Shown here: positions 1 to 7,488 of the stretch, piece after piece
How positions within the stretch are numbered: the stretch's first letter is position 1
How the letters are laid out: every line of letters starts with the position of its first letter
Source: JAXJSP01 sp036310005
Lineage (GTDB): Bacteria; Bacillota; Clostridia; Oscillospirales; Acutalibacteraceae
Assembly: GCA_036310005.1 (NCBI GenBank)
Contig: JAXJSP010000044.1
Location: 1 to 50,126 of the forward strand
Length of the DNA stretch: 50,126 nucleotides
Reading direction: 5' to 3'
Position numbers and translations under genes: made by a program
The notes under the pieces: generated by a model
Told to the model about the DNA's origin: nothing
What the model saw: the letters and a program-made list of their open reading frames with translations, nothing else
Databases searched by the model: none

Positions 1-618
1 ACCGTTGGACACGGCAAGGATGCAAACCTTCCCGCTGTTCCTGCAAAGAACGGATACGTTGGCAAGTGGGACAGCGACGGCAAGAACATCACCGGTGATA
101 CAACAATTACGGTGGTTTACACGGAAATTCCTGTTGTAAAGCCCAATGATGTGAAACCGGAGGATAGGACCGACCTTGAGGATACCAAGGCAAAGCTTGA
201 AGATATGCTGAAGGATGACTCCTACACCGATGAAGATAAGAAGAACATCCAAGATGCCATTGACGATATCGACGATGCTCTTGAAGTAATCGGCAATGTA
301 GAAGCAGTCGAAGATCTCATTGACAAACTGCCGGAGAACATCACCAAGAACGACGAGGATGCAATCAAGGCGGCTGACGATGCCTATCATGCACTTTCCG
401 ACTACGAGAAAGCCCTTGTGGATGAAGCTGCAAAGAAAGCACTTGACGATGCAAAGGCAGCTCTTGCAGAGCTGAATAAGCCTGCTGACACCGACAGTCC
501 TCAGACCGGCGACAACAGCAATATGTTCCTTTGGATTGCACTTCTTTTCATCAGCGGCGGCGCTGTGATTACACTGACTGTTGTTGACAGAAAAAGAAGA
601 ATGGCAAACAAAAGATAA
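1..618 (+). CDS. Sortase-anchored surface protein, C-terminal part
   Basis: The frame is open from base 1, so this is the 3' part of a longer gene cut by the window edge. The first ~40 residues, with a GYVGKWD-type motif followed by TITVVYT, resemble an InlB B-repeat (Listeria-Bacteroides repeat). Next comes an acidic, helical, Lys/Asp/Ala-rich stretch with an ALSDYEKALVDEA motif of the kind found as a stalk in clostridial cell-wall proteins. The end is a complete sorting signal: SPQTGD, a hydrophobic segment (FLWIALLFISGGAVITLTVV) and a basic tail ending RKRRMANKR. SPQTG is a variant of the LPXTG sortase motif, so the protein should be linked to peptidoglycan. The ligand-binding part lies upstream of the window and its role is unknown. 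Confidence 0.85.
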   Translation, partial: TVGHGKDANLPAVPAKNGYVGKWDSDGKNITGDTTITVVYTEIPVVKPNDVKPEDRTDLEDTKAKLEDMLKDDSYTDEDKKNIQDAIDDIDDALEVIGNVEAVEDLIDKLPENITKNDEDAIKAADDAYHALSDYEKALVDEAAKKALDDAKAALAELNKPADTDSPQTGDNSNMFLWIALLFISGGAVITLTVVDRKRRMANKR

Positions 619-633
619 ATAAATCGCATTAGT

Positions 634-666
634 AAAGGCGGTAGTGAGCAAATCACTACCGCCTTT
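634..666. terminator. Perfect 14-bp hairpin between convergent genes
   Basis: Arms 634-647 and 653-666 are perfectly complementary around the loop GCAAA. It follows the surface-protein stop on the plus strand and abuts the TnpV stop on the minus strand, so it probably ends both transcripts. The flanking T tracts are short on both sides. Confidence 0.75.
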
Positions 667-668
667 CA

Positions 669-1047
669 TCATTCGTAGATTAAGTCTTTATTTACAATTT
701 CTGTGGCTCGGCTACGGATGTTATTCATCCGACCAACCCATTCCATTTGATTGTCTGCCTTGAGTTTTTCGGTCACACCCTCACGTTCTGCCATCTGCTT
801 TACAAGTCGAGAAAGCATATCCTCTGCTTGTTTGTCGATGTCTGCAAGATAGCCATTCAGTTTGCCGCTTGTCAGCAGATTAAGATACAGTGCCCTGCGA
901 TTTTGCTTGATATACCGTAAATGCCGCTGTCCCCATACACCGATAGGCTGTTGTTCTTCCTCCGGCAACTTTAAGCAAGGAATGTAATAGTCGCCTTGCA
1001 GTTCGTACCAAAGACCGTTTTTTTCATCATAGATAACCTTTTTCCAT
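669..1047 (-). pseudogene. TnpV-family mobile-element protein, frameshifted near its start
   Basis: The uninterrupted frame 669-968 (99 residues, e.g. QPIGVWGQRHLRYIKQNRR and NDxMEWVGRMNNIRSRATE-type motifs) matches the TnpV family of small proteins carried by Clostridia transposons; function unknown. In-frame translation continues upstream as VIYDEKNGLWYELQGDYYI, the usual TnpV N terminus, but has no start codon. A good ribosome site (AGGAGG, 1055-1060) precedes an ATG at 1047 in another frame. The two frames would join if the A5 run of the coding strand (1039-1043) had four A. So the gene is broken by a single-base homopolymer indel, or the base is a sequencing error. It follows a small mobile-element gene at 1050-1235. 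Confidence 0.75.
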
Positions 1048-1049
1048 AA

Positions 1050-1235
1050 TCACGCCTCCTTGTAGATCACCTTGAATTTCTTTTGCTTTGCATCAATGAT
1101 TTTCAGCAATACTTCATCCACCGCATCGGTGTACTTGCCGTTAGCAATAAGGTTGTTGCGCATTTCATTCAGGCAGTTCACAATCACCCGCCGTTCAAAA
1201 TCATCCAACGCTATGTAATATTTCTTATTTCGCAT
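1050..1235 (-). CDS. Small mobile-element-associated protein
   Basis: A 61-residue charged protein with no membrane segment, preceded by a strong AGGAGG-type ribosome site just upstream of its ATG. Its stop codon lies 2 nt from the TnpV ATG at 1047 and its 3' end holds the TnpV ribosome site, so the two were an operon. Similar small proteins sit beside TnpV in Clostridia elements, but I know of no assigned function. The sequence is mostly helical in character (ALDDFERRVIVNCLNEMRNN). No recombinase is visible, so this looks like an element remnant. Confidence 0.65.
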   Translation of the reverse strand: MRNKKYYIALDDFERRVIVNCLNEMRNNLIANGKYTDAVDEVLLKIIDAKQKKFKVIYKEA

Positions 1236-1329
1236 ATCGCAACCTCCTTTGATTTTCTATCATAATTGTACTCAAAGGCGGTTTAATAGTCGAATGTACC
1301 GCTATAAAGAGAAAAAAGGCAAGAAAAAA

Positions 1330-1351
1330 GAGAGAAGCCGAAACTTCTCTC
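1330..1351 (-). terminator. Rho-independent terminator of the XRE gene
   Basis: Arms 1330-1337 and 1344-1351 form an 8-bp stem. On the minus strand it is followed directly by a T6 run and another T-rich stretch (1312-1329). It lies downstream of the XRE gene ending at 1435. Confidence 0.75.
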
Positions 1352-1434
1352 AATTCTCTTGCCCTTCGCAATGCTCAGCGTTCCTATAAAACATAACTGT
1401 CCTTAGCAACCCTGCTCATTGGCAGAGAGTTTTT

Positions 1435-1665
1435 TTAATCGTCCTCTAACAGTTTAGATGGCGGCACATTCAACACCTGTGCTATTTTAAACAAGGTTTC
1501 CAATGAAACTCCTCTTACTGTTCCTGTACCTTCAACTTGGCTTAAAAAATTAACGCTTTTATTAATTTTTTCGGCGAAAACTTCTTGAGTATATCCCGCT
1601 TTCTTTCTGTAATAGGCTATCTTTAAACCTAATGTGATGTATTTTTCGGGAAATTCGGTTTTCAT
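1435..1665 (-). CDS. XRE-family helix-turn-helix regulator
   Basis: A 76-residue protein that is essentially one HTH_3 domain: IAYYRKKAGYTQEVFAEKI, then NKSVNFLSQVEG as the recognition-helix region and VSLETLFKIAQVLNVPPSKLL as the closing helices. The frame extends upstream to 1698, but the ATG at 1663-1665 is preceded by an AGGAGG-type ribosome site (1673-1679), so I place the start there. It diverges from the SLOG gene at 1806, and an inverted repeat between them is a plausible operator. Single-domain XRE proteins of this size are usually DNA-binding repressors; ligand and targets are unknown. Confidence 0.8.
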   Translation of the reverse strand: MKTEFPEKYITLGLKIAYYRKKAGYTQEVFAEKINKSVNFLSQVEGTGTVRGVSLETLFKIAQVLNVPPSKLLEDD

Positions 1666-1738
1666 ATTAACGCCTCCTTGCCATAAATATTTTAACAAGG
1701 AAACCGTCCTTTTATAACTTACTCAATATAAGATATTA

Positions 1739-1767
1739 TTTACTTTAAGTCAGTAATCATATATAAT
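1739..1767 (+). promoter_or_regulatory. Promoter of the SLOG gene with overlapping inverted repeat
   Basis: TTTACT (1739-1744), 17-nt spacer and TATAAT (1762-1767), 38 nt before the ATG at 1806. The inverted repeat TTACT-N7-AGTAA (1740-1756) covers the -35 box and part of the spacer, where a repressor such as the neighbouring XRE protein would block polymerase. Confidence 0.6.
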
Positions 1768-1805
1768 GAATTTATAATTATTTACTTGAAGGTGGTAAAA
1801 TTATA

Positions 1806-2276
1806 ATGGAAAATAATACTTGTTGCTTTATCGGGCACAGAACGATAAACGAGACTGAAGAACTCAAATTAAACCTTATCAAGATTATTGAGAATTTGAT
1901 AACAGAAAAGTCGGTTGACACATTTCTTTTCGGTAGCAAGAGCAGATTTGATGATTTGTGTCACAGAACTGTTACCGAACTGAAAAAAGAGTATACACAC
2001 ATAAAACGGATATATGTGCGTGCAGAGTATCCGTATGTTGATGGGTCTTACATTAAGTATCTTTTAGAGTTTTATGAGGACACATACTATCCTGAAAAAT
2101 TAATCGGCTCGGGGCGTGCCGCCTATGTCGAGCGCAATCGCGAACTGATAGACAACAGCCGCTTTTGTATATTCTACTATGATGAGGAGCACGCGCCGAC
2201 TAACCGCAAAAGCGGTACTAAAATCGCCTTTGATTATGCCGCCAAGAAAGGCAAGCAAATTATTAATGTAAAATAG
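1806..2276 (+). CDS. SLOG-domain protein (DUF1273/YpsA-like)
   Basis: A 156-residue protein opening with CCFIGHR, the glycine-containing motif of the SLOG (SMF/DprA-LOG) Rossmann-like fold seen in DUF1273/YpsA-type proteins. Further family-like elements are FLFGSKSRFDDLC, the ERNRELID segment and RKSGTKIAFDYAAKKGKQIINV at the C-terminal helix and strand. SLOG proteins are thought to bind nucleotides or nucleotide-derived ligands; no reaction can be assigned. A ribosome site (AAGGTGG) lies upstream of the ATG. Its neighbours are a divergent XRE regulator and mobile-element remnants, so it may belong to an accessory module. Confidence 0.75.
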   Translation: MENNTCCFIGHRTINETEELKLNLIKIIENLITEKSVDTFLFGSKSRFDDLCHRTVTELKKEYTHIKRIYVRAEYPYVDGSYIKYLLEFYEDTYYPEKLIGSGRAAYVERNRELIDNSRFCIFYYDEEHAPTNRKSGTKIAFDYAAKKGKQIINVK

Positions 2277-2828
2277 TTATTTCATAACCTTTACAAAACG
2301 GAACATTTCGTCGGGGCCTTCGCTCTTGTCTTGTTTTTCGTCGTCGGGTATCAGCTGCTCGGGCTCAAAATATTCGCACCAAAACTCATCAATTTTAAAG
2401 CCGCACTTATTCACATAAAAGTGAATATTACGCTTTTCAAAATAAGGTGTGCAAGTATACCAAACCTCAGTTTCGGGGTGCAGAGCCTCGACCGCCTGCC
2501 ACGCACCGTAGCCGATGCCTTTGCTGTGTTCGTCGGGCAAGGTGAAAAGAATGTCCAAATGGTTGCGGCGGCTTTGATTATCAATTTTAAGTATCACGCC
2601 GCCGACCTTTTTACCGTTTGCAACAATGCGGTATGCTTCGCTCTGCGAATCATCAAGTGAGCGCTCAATGGTTCTTCGCGAAATAATTTCACCGTCGGCA
2701 TCAATGCTGTCGTTGCGCTTGCCGAACTCCTGTAATGCGCCATACTTAAACGCCCATTGGTTATCGAGAATAAACTGCTCTCTGTCGTCTGCTTTCAGCG
2801 GTACGAGGGTAACTTTTGTGTTTTTCAT
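2277..2828 (-). CDS. GNAT-family N-acetyltransferase
   Basis: A 183-residue protein with the GNAT layout: N-terminal VTLVPLKADDREQF, central strands IVANGKKVGGVILKID and HLDILFTLPDEHSKGIGYGAWQAVEAL. The GIGYG segment fits the acetyl-CoA pyrophosphate-binding loop (Q/RxxGxG/A). Near the C terminus, FYVNKCGFKIDEFW is the usual YxxxGF ending. The substrate cannot be told from sequence. A GGAGATG ribosome site precedes the ATG at 2828. It converges with the SLOG gene, with no gap between the two stop codons. The acidic tail is rich in D/E/K. Confidence 0.85.
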   Translation of the reverse strand: MKNTKVTLVPLKADDREQFILDNQWAFKYGALQEFGKRNDSIDADGEIISRRTIERSLDDSQSEAYRIVANGKKVGGVILKIDNQSRRNHLDILFTLPDEHSKGIGYGAWQAVEALHPETEVWYTCTPYFEKRNIHFYVNKCGFKIDEFWCEYFEPEQLIPDDEKQDKSEGPDEMFRFVKVMK

Positions 2829-2991
2829 TCATAACATCTCCAATAAAAAAATAAAACTCCGGCTATTGTACACACAATAACCCGAGCTCACTCGGACACC
2901 TAATCCGGCACTTGAGCGCTACGGCACTCCGCCTCCGGTGACCAATATTAATTTATTTAATTATATGCTTGTGTTAAATCAGGGACAAAAA

Positions 2992-3450
2992 CTATATTTT
3001 ATTTCTATTTTTATGAAAGAACTCTTTGTTAAATATTCTTGCAACAGAAGTTGAAACAATAATACCGAGTGCTAAGGCAGAAGCCAACTTCATAGTGTAA
3101 ATTGCTTTAGGCAAAAATGCATGTAAATCTCCCTCAAAAGCATGAACCATTGTATAATAAAGTGAGCCACCCGGTATAAGTGGTATTAGTGAGGTAGTAA
3201 TAAAGGCAGAGGAGGGTGTTTTTAATACCCTTGCCATTATTTCTGCGTATGTAGAAATAACACAGGCTATAATAAAATATACGAACGGCTCGTTTTTAAT
3301 ATATTTACTTAGTATAACGAATAATAACCACGAAAACAAGCCACCTATTGCTGTTGCAATTAAACTTTTACCACGAATATTAAACAGTATTGCAAAGCCT
3401 ATTGAACCTACAAAACCAGCTAAAATTTGAATTATTTCCGTTTGCGTCAT
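2992..3450 (-). CDS. Threonine/serine exporter, small subunit (YjjB/ThrE_2-like)
   Basis: A 152-residue membrane protein with four to five hydrophobic segments, including a conserved-looking FITTSLIPLIPGGSLYYTMVHAFEGD loop typical of the ThrE C-terminal (DUF3815) domain. In two-gene systems this subunit pairs with a DUF1212 protein to form one exporter for threonine, serine or, in Escherichia, succinate. The frame extends to 3456, but the ATG at 3450 has a GGAGGAG ribosome site and forms an ATGA overlap with the upstream gene, so I use it. The two genes are translationally coupled. Confidence 0.85.
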   Translation of the reverse strand: MTQTEIIQILAGFVGSIGFAILFNIRGKSLIATAIGGLFSWLLFVILSKYIKNEPFVYFIIACVISTYAEIMARVLKTPSSAFITTSLIPLIPGGSLYYTMVHAFEGDLHAFLPKAIYTMKLASALALGIIVSTSVARIFNKEFFHKNRNKI

Positions 3451-4199
3451 AAGCAAACTCCTCCTAAAACTATACCTAAGAAATAACCCGCAGCAATTGC
3501 AAAAGCAGTGAGCACCGCCTCAATAGAACGCAAAAGTCCCGCAATGCTGTCACCGGTGAATAAATCGCGTATGGCATTGGTTAAACCGATGCCGGATATA
3601 AGTGTCATAATATTACCTATAACGACTTTATCTACACTTGTTATCCATCCAAGTTCAACCGTCAAAAAAGCACATAATGTTATTATGACAGTAGCAAAAA
3701 ATTTATTAAAAATTTTGTTAGAGATTATTTTTTTAGAAAAAAACAAGCTCAATCGAACTATTGCTCCAACAAACAAGGAAATAAGAGCTTCTATAATATT
3801 TCCGCCGAAAAACAGTGTAAATGCGCCTGCTATTACCGCACAACATATAAACTCAAGCCAAATCGGAAATTTTTTACAATTATTTGCCGCACTTAATCTA
3901 TTCTCGATTTCTTGTTCTGTTAATTTTTTTTCGCAAATTTCTCTTGATAAATTATTCAAATGATGCAGTCTTTCAAAATCAAAATTTGTGGATGTCACTC
4001 TTCGCGTTTGGGTATATGTATTTCCGTCCTTTGTATAAACAGTCACAACCATACTGCTTGTAATGATGAAAACATCAACTCTGACTACTCCTAACGCATA
4101 ACACATACGGTTTATACTTTCTTCAACTCTATGAACTTCAGCACCGGAAATAAGCATTTGCTCACCAATGTCCATAACATATCCAAATAACTTTATCAT
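3447..4199 (-). CDS. Threonine/serine exporter, large subunit (YjjP/DUF1212-like)
   Basis: A 250-residue protein. The soluble N-terminal half contains GEQMLISGAEVHRVEESINRM, the hallmark of the ThrE/DUF1212 family, where a conserved acidic and histidine pair is found. The C-terminal half holds about five membrane segments from residue ~110 on. In Corynebacterium ThrE both domains are one protein; here they are split, as in yjjP-yjjB. It forms an operon with the 3450-2992 gene through an ATGA overlap. The transported substrate (threonine, serine or an organic acid) cannot be decided from sequence. Confidence 0.85.
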   Translation of the reverse strand: MIKLFGYVMDIGEQMLISGAEVHRVEESINRMCYALGVVRVDVFIITSSMVVTVYTKDGNTYTQTRRVTSTNFDFERLHHLNNLSREICEKKLTEQEIENRLSAANNCKKFPIWLEFICCAVIAGAFTLFFGGNIIEALISLFVGAIVRLSLFFSKKIISNKIFNKFFATVIITLCAFLTVELGWITSVDKVVIGNIMTLISGIGLTNAIRDLFTGDSIAGLLRSIEAVLTAFAIAAGYFLGIVLGGVCL

Positions 4200-4281
4200 A
4201 AAATGCTCCCTTGCGCAAATCGAAATTCTTTATATGGTTAATATACCATTTGTAATGAATTTTTTCAAGTTATATATGCAA

Positions 4282-4321
4282 AAAATAGAGTTATCCCGAA
4301 ATTACAGGATAACTCTATTTT
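4282..4321. terminator. Orphan 15-bp hairpin in the 335-nt gap between divergent genes
   Basis: Arms 4282-4296 and 4307-4321 pair perfectly around a 10-nt loop, with A- and T-runs at the two edges like a bidirectional terminator. The genes on either side are divergent, so no recognised gene ends here. The rest of the 4200-4534 gap holds the promoter of the gene at 4535 and no other ORF I can support. Confidence 0.55.
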
Positions 4322-4465
4322 TGCCGGTACGACAAAAATCATACCAAAGAAAACACAGTTAAAAACTCTGTTTTTAAGCAGTAAAACCGCCAAAAGTATG
4401 AGGGTTATTCCTGCCTTGCCTTTTGCACTAAACAGTTTTTGAGAGTTTATTCACAAAATACGATA

Positions 4466-4510
4466 TAGACTTTATTGCAAACATAAGTATAATTTAATTA
4501 GAAGCTTCTA
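4466..4510 (+). promoter_or_regulatory. Promoter and 12-bp palindrome before the XRE-TPR gene
   Basis: TAGACT (4466-4471), 16-nt spacer and TATAAT (4488-4493). The perfect palindrome TAGAAGCTTCTA (4499-4510) covers the expected transcription start, just before the ribosome site of the gene at 4535. It is a natural operator for autoregulation; binding is an inference. Confidence 0.55.
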
Positions 4511-4534
4511 AATGGAACAAAAAGGAGTGTTTTT

Positions 4535-5473
4535 ATGAATAATCTATTTTCTAATAACTTAAAGAAATTAAGATTACAAAAAAATCTTACTCAAGAGCAG
4601 GTTGCAGAAGTTTTAGGCGTTAGTACTCAAACAATTTCTCGATGGGAATGTAATACAACCTGTCCCGATATTATGTTACTACCGGGAATTGCACGACTTT
4701 ATTGCGTGACAGTTGATGACTTATTTAAAGAAAACTCATCGGCATATGAAAATTATGCTCAAAGGCTTGCCAGTGTTTACGAAATCACACATAAAGCCGA
4801 AGATTATTTAACTGCAGACATAGAATTTAATAAACTTAAGAAATCAGGTGATTATACACTTGAAGATTGTCGAATACACGGAGTAATTCATTCGTCAATG
4901 ATGTGTTCTTGCAAACGGTTAGCAATTAAAAATTTCAACCATATCATCAACGAGTTTGAGAAAGAAAATAGCATTTCGCCTGAAAACAAAATTTATTGGA
5001 AAACCCGATATCAAATAATACATTACTATATTGAAACAGGACAATCCGAACAAATATGTCAAAGCCAAGAAAACAGATTAAAAAAATATCTCGATAATTA
5101 TATGGAATGGACTGTTTTAATTTATGCTTATTATTATGCCGGTAAATACAATGAGGCGTATGAATGCTTTATAAAAGCGAACAGCAAATTTTCTGATAAG
5201 TGGGAAATCTACGATATTGCAAGTTATGTTTGTAGAGCATTAAAAAGGTTTGATGCTGCAATAAAATACAGCGACCTATCATACAAACTTAATTCTGAAT
5301 ATCTTGATGCTGTATATTCAAAAGCTTTTTGCTTTGAAGAAATGGGCGATTATAAAAGTGCGTATGATACTTGGCTTTTCATCATTGAGTCATTAAAGAA
5401 AGATGGTTACCATATAGAAGTAAAAAGAGAAGAAGAACGAGCACAAGCGTGTTTAGAAAAAATCAAACAGTAG
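4535..5473 (+). CDS. XRE-family regulator with C-terminal TPR-like repeats
   Basis: A 312-residue protein. Residues 6-62 are a classic HTH_3 domain (LKKLRLQKNLTQEQVAEVLG, VSTQTISRWE, then PDIMLLPGIARLYCVTVDDL). The remainder is a helical TPR-like array, clearest in AYYYAGKYNEAYECFIKA, CRALKRFDAAIKYSDLSYKL and KAFCFEEMGDYKSAYDTW. This layout resembles peptide-responsive regulators and many uncharacterised Clostridia regulators. AAGGAG lies at normal spacing before the ATG. It is monocistronic, with its own promoter and terminator, and diverges from the exporter genes. No small peptide gene for a cognate signal is visible nearby. Confidence 0.85.
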   Translation: MNNLFSNNLKKLRLQKNLTQEQVAEVLGVSTQTISRWECNTTCPDIMLLPGIARLYCVTVDDLFKENSSAYENYAQRLASVYEITHKAEDYLTADIEFNKLKKSGDYTLEDCRIHGVIHSSMMCSCKRLAIKNFNHIINEFEKENSISPENKIYWKTRYQIIHYYIETGQSEQICQSQENRLKKYLDNYMEWTVLIYAYYYAGKYNEAYECFIKANSKFSDKWEIYDIASYVCRALKRFDAAIKYSDLSYKLNSEYLDAVYSKAFCFEEMGDYKSAYDTWLFIIESLKKDGYHIEVKREEERAQACLEKIKQ

Positions 5474-5478
5474 CGACA

Positions 5479-5503
5479 AAAGCAGGGCTTAGTTCCCTGC
5501 TTT
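5479..5503 (+). terminator. Terminator of the XRE-TPR gene
   Basis: A 9-bp stem (5479-5487 with 5495-5503), 7-nt loop, then CGTTTTA. It starts 5 nt after the stop codon. Confidence 0.8.
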
Positions 5504-5602
5504 CGTTTTATCCCTATTGTAGCACAAGCATAGCACACACAAGATAAAGATGCAACCGCTGTCAAAAAACAGATACCCGAATATTATATAGCCGAAACAA
5601 AA

Positions 5603-5638
5603 ATGCCGATGCGAAATTATAAAAATTCTCATCGGCAT
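5603..5638 (-). terminator. Terminator of the cupin gene
   Basis: The outer 9-bp stem 5603-5611 with 5630-5638 is closed by a shorter AT-rich inner pairing. On the minus strand it is followed by a T-rich run, 7 nt downstream of the cupin stop. Confidence 0.7.
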
Positions 5639-5644
5639 ATATTT

Positions 5645-6073
5645 TTAATGCTCGTCGTCGGCTTTGGTTTGCTGAATGGTACCGAACGGATGATTAGGCG
5701 GTGCGTAAAGGGAATACACCTTTAGCGGTCGGTTGCCGATATTGACAACATTGTGCCATGTTCCTGCCGGAATGAGTACAGCGTGGTTTTCGTTTACAAT
5801 TCCCGCTTCGTGCAAACAGTCGCGGCCGTCACCGAAAAAGACCTTTGCGCGTCCGCTTTCGACGCGGATAAACTGGTCGACATCGTGGTGCATTTCCGTA
5901 CCGATTTCGCTTCCGACGGGGATGCTCATTAAAGTCAACTGTATATGTTCGCCCGTCCAGAGCGCAATACGGAAGTTGCGATCCATATTAGTTGCGTGCT
6001 TTATATTGAAAACAAACGGTTCGCGACCGTAATCACGAATTTCGGGATGTCCGCCGCGATTACAATTTCGCAT
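5645..6073 (-). CDS. Single-domain cupin protein
   Basis: A 142-residue cupin_2 protein. Motif 1 is GSEIGTEMHHDVDQFIRVESG, with the two histidines (HH) and a Q/E region that could hold a metal. Motif 2 is PAGTWHNVVNIG, with the expected PxGxxH-N pattern. The N terminus carries RNCNRGGHPEIRDYG, common in the small clostridial cupins sometimes annotated as mannose-6-phosphate isomerase-like or cupin-domain proteins. Substrate and reaction are not known. A strong AGGAGG lies before the ATG. It is monocistronic and divergent from the mgl operon, so a link to sugar metabolism is possible but unproven. Confidence 0.8.
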   Translation of the reverse strand: MRNCNRGGHPEIRDYGREPFVFNIKHATNMDRNFRIALWTGEHIQLTLMSIPVGSEIGTEMHHDVDQFIRVESGRAKVFFGDGRDCLHEAGIVNENHAVLIPAGTWHNVVNIGNRPLKVYSLYAPPNHPFGTIQQTKADDEH

Positions 6074-6253
6074 AACAACACCTCCTGAGATAAATTATCA
6101 GTATCATTATATGCGCCCTGCATATAACAGGCCACACAGCATAAAAAACGCCGCACATCCGTTTTACATATTCAGACAAAATATATGTTAAATTTTGCCT
6201 ATCTTGTTATTAATTTATAATTAAAATCAACAATTTGATAAAATTTTATACAT

Positions 6254-6299
6254 TTTCAATAAAAAACTGTATTTCAATTCAAAACCAAAAAGATATAAT
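6254..6299 (+). promoter_or_regulatory. mglB promoter region
   Basis: TATAAT (6294-6299) lies 45 nt before the mglB start. The matching -35 position (6271-6277) holds only ATTTCAA, a poor box, which suggests an activator is needed. A direct repeat TTTCAAT (6254-6260 and 6272-6278) lies exactly there and is a candidate site for the AraC-type response regulator encoded downstream. The 6074-6343 gap is otherwise AT-rich, with no ORF. Confidence 0.45.
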
Positions 6300-6343
6300 A
6301 TAATCAGCGACAACAAAAGTCGTAAATTAAGGAGGTAATTGAA

Positions 6344-7405
6344 TTGAAAAAGGTTTTGGCAATTATTCTGACATTGGCATTTGCTTTAGGGCTTACTGCT
6401 TGCAGCAGTTCAAGTTCGGCAGACGGAGAGATTTCGGTATTCTACTATACATACAGCGATACCTACATCTCGAGCGTTCGTTCTGCGATGGATAAACTTT
6501 TGGATGAAGCAGGACTCAAATACCAGAACTATGATGCAAACGGTAACCAGACAACTCAGACTGAGCAGGTAACAACCGCTCTTGCAAAGGGCTCAAAACT
6601 TCTTATCGTAAATGTTGTTGACACAGGCTCAAACGATGCCGCTCAAAACATTGTTGATCAGGCTAAAGCAAAAGACGTACCCGTAATCTTCTTTAACCGC
6701 TCTGTTGAAGAATCGGTTGTAAGCAGTTACGAAAAGTGCGTATTCGTAGGAACCGACTACGAAATGGCAGGTCACATGCAGGGTGAAATGATAGGCAATT
6801 ATCTTGTAGAAAACTTTAACAAGGTTGACCTTAACGGTGACGGTAAAATCAGTTATGTAATGTTCAAAGGTCAAGAGGGCAATATGGAAGCCATCGCTCG
6901 TACACAGTACGGTGTTGAAGACGCAGACAAGGCCCTCACAGAGGCAGGCAAGGCTAAACTTGAATTCTACGATGCTTCAAACTCAAAGAAATATCTTGTT
7001 GACCAGAACGGACAATGGTCATCGGCTGCCGCAACAGATTATATGAACACTATTTTATCGCAGTACAGCGAGGCTAACAAGAACATGGTAGAACTTGTTA
7101 TTGCTAACAACGACGAAATGGCATTAGGCGCAATTTCCGCGCTCCAGACCGCAGGATACAACAAAGACGGAGCAACAGTTATTCCCGTATTCGGCGTTGA
7201 TGCTACCGATGCTGCTAAAGATGCTATCGGCAAGGGTGCTATGATTGGTACAATCAAACAGGATGCAGACGGTATGGCAAGTGCTATTTCCACTATCGGT
7301 CAGAACTACCTGAACGAAAAAGATGCATTTGACTCTATTGACAGCGAAAATGTTGTAGGCACCTGGAGAGTAAATATTCCTTACGGAGTATATACAGGCG
7401 AATAA
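6344..7405 (+). CDS. mglB: Galactose/glucose-binding lipoprotein MglB
   Basis: A 353-residue extracellular solute-binding protein of the galactose ABC importer. The signal peptide ends in the lipobox LTAC, with Cys20 as the lipidation site. Residues 162-170 (DLNGDGKIS) followed by Q177 form the EF-hand-like calcium loop that is diagnostic of MglB. FFNR at 116-119 and DEMALGAISALQTAG near 250 fit the periplasmic-binding-protein sugar fold. The start is TTG at 6344, with GGAGG at 6331-6335; no ATG gives a signal peptide. It is first in an operon with mglA and mglC. A hairpin after its stop may leave this message more abundant than the rest. Confidence 0.92.
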   Translation: MKKVLAIILTLAFALGLTACSSSSSADGEISVFYYTYSDTYISSVRSAMDKLLDEAGLKYQNYDANGNQTTQTEQVTTALAKGSKLLIVNVVDTGSNDAAQNIVDQAKAKDVPVIFFNRSVEESVVSSYEKCVFVGTDYEMAGHMQGEMIGNYLVENFNKVDLNGDGKISYVMFKGQEGNMEAIARTQYGVEDADKALTEAGKAKLEFYDASNSKKYLVDQNGQWSSAAATDYMNTILSQYSEANKNMVELVIANNDEMALGAISALQTAGYNKDGATVIPVFGVDATDAAKDAIGKGAMIGTIKQDADGMASAISTIGQNYLNEKDAFDSIDSENVVGTWRVNIPYGVYTGE

Positions 7406-7426
7406 TTTAACACATATTAACTTAAG

Positions 7427-7449
7427 GGGCAGCCTTAAAAAGGCTGCCC
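7427..7449 (+). promoter_or_regulatory. Intercistronic mglB-mglA hairpin
   Basis: An 8-bp GC-rich stem (7427-7434 with 7442-7449) without a T tract, between the mglB stop and the mglA start. Binding-protein genes in ABC operons are often followed by such structures, which slow 3' decay or allow partial termination, giving excess binding protein. That role here is an inference. Confidence 0.6.
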
Positions 7450-7488
7450 TGTATGGAATTAATCAAAACGGACAGGGGGCGAATTCTT

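Noticed and set aside
2829..2991. Possible repeat or small gene in the GNAT-exporter gap
   Set aside because: It has GC-rich patches (CCGAGCTCACTCGG) but no frame with a ribosome site, and no match to the repeat families described elsewhere.
4447..4455. DnaA-box match TTATTCACA
   Set aside because: A single isolated match upstream of the XRE-TPR gene, with another lone match at 2407-2415 inside the GNAT gene. No cluster and no link to the origin genes, so chance is likelier.
7453..7488. Upstream ATG of mglA at 7453
   Set aside because: It touches the base of the intercistronic hairpin and lacks a ribosome site. The ATG at 7489 has AGGGGG at proper spacing.
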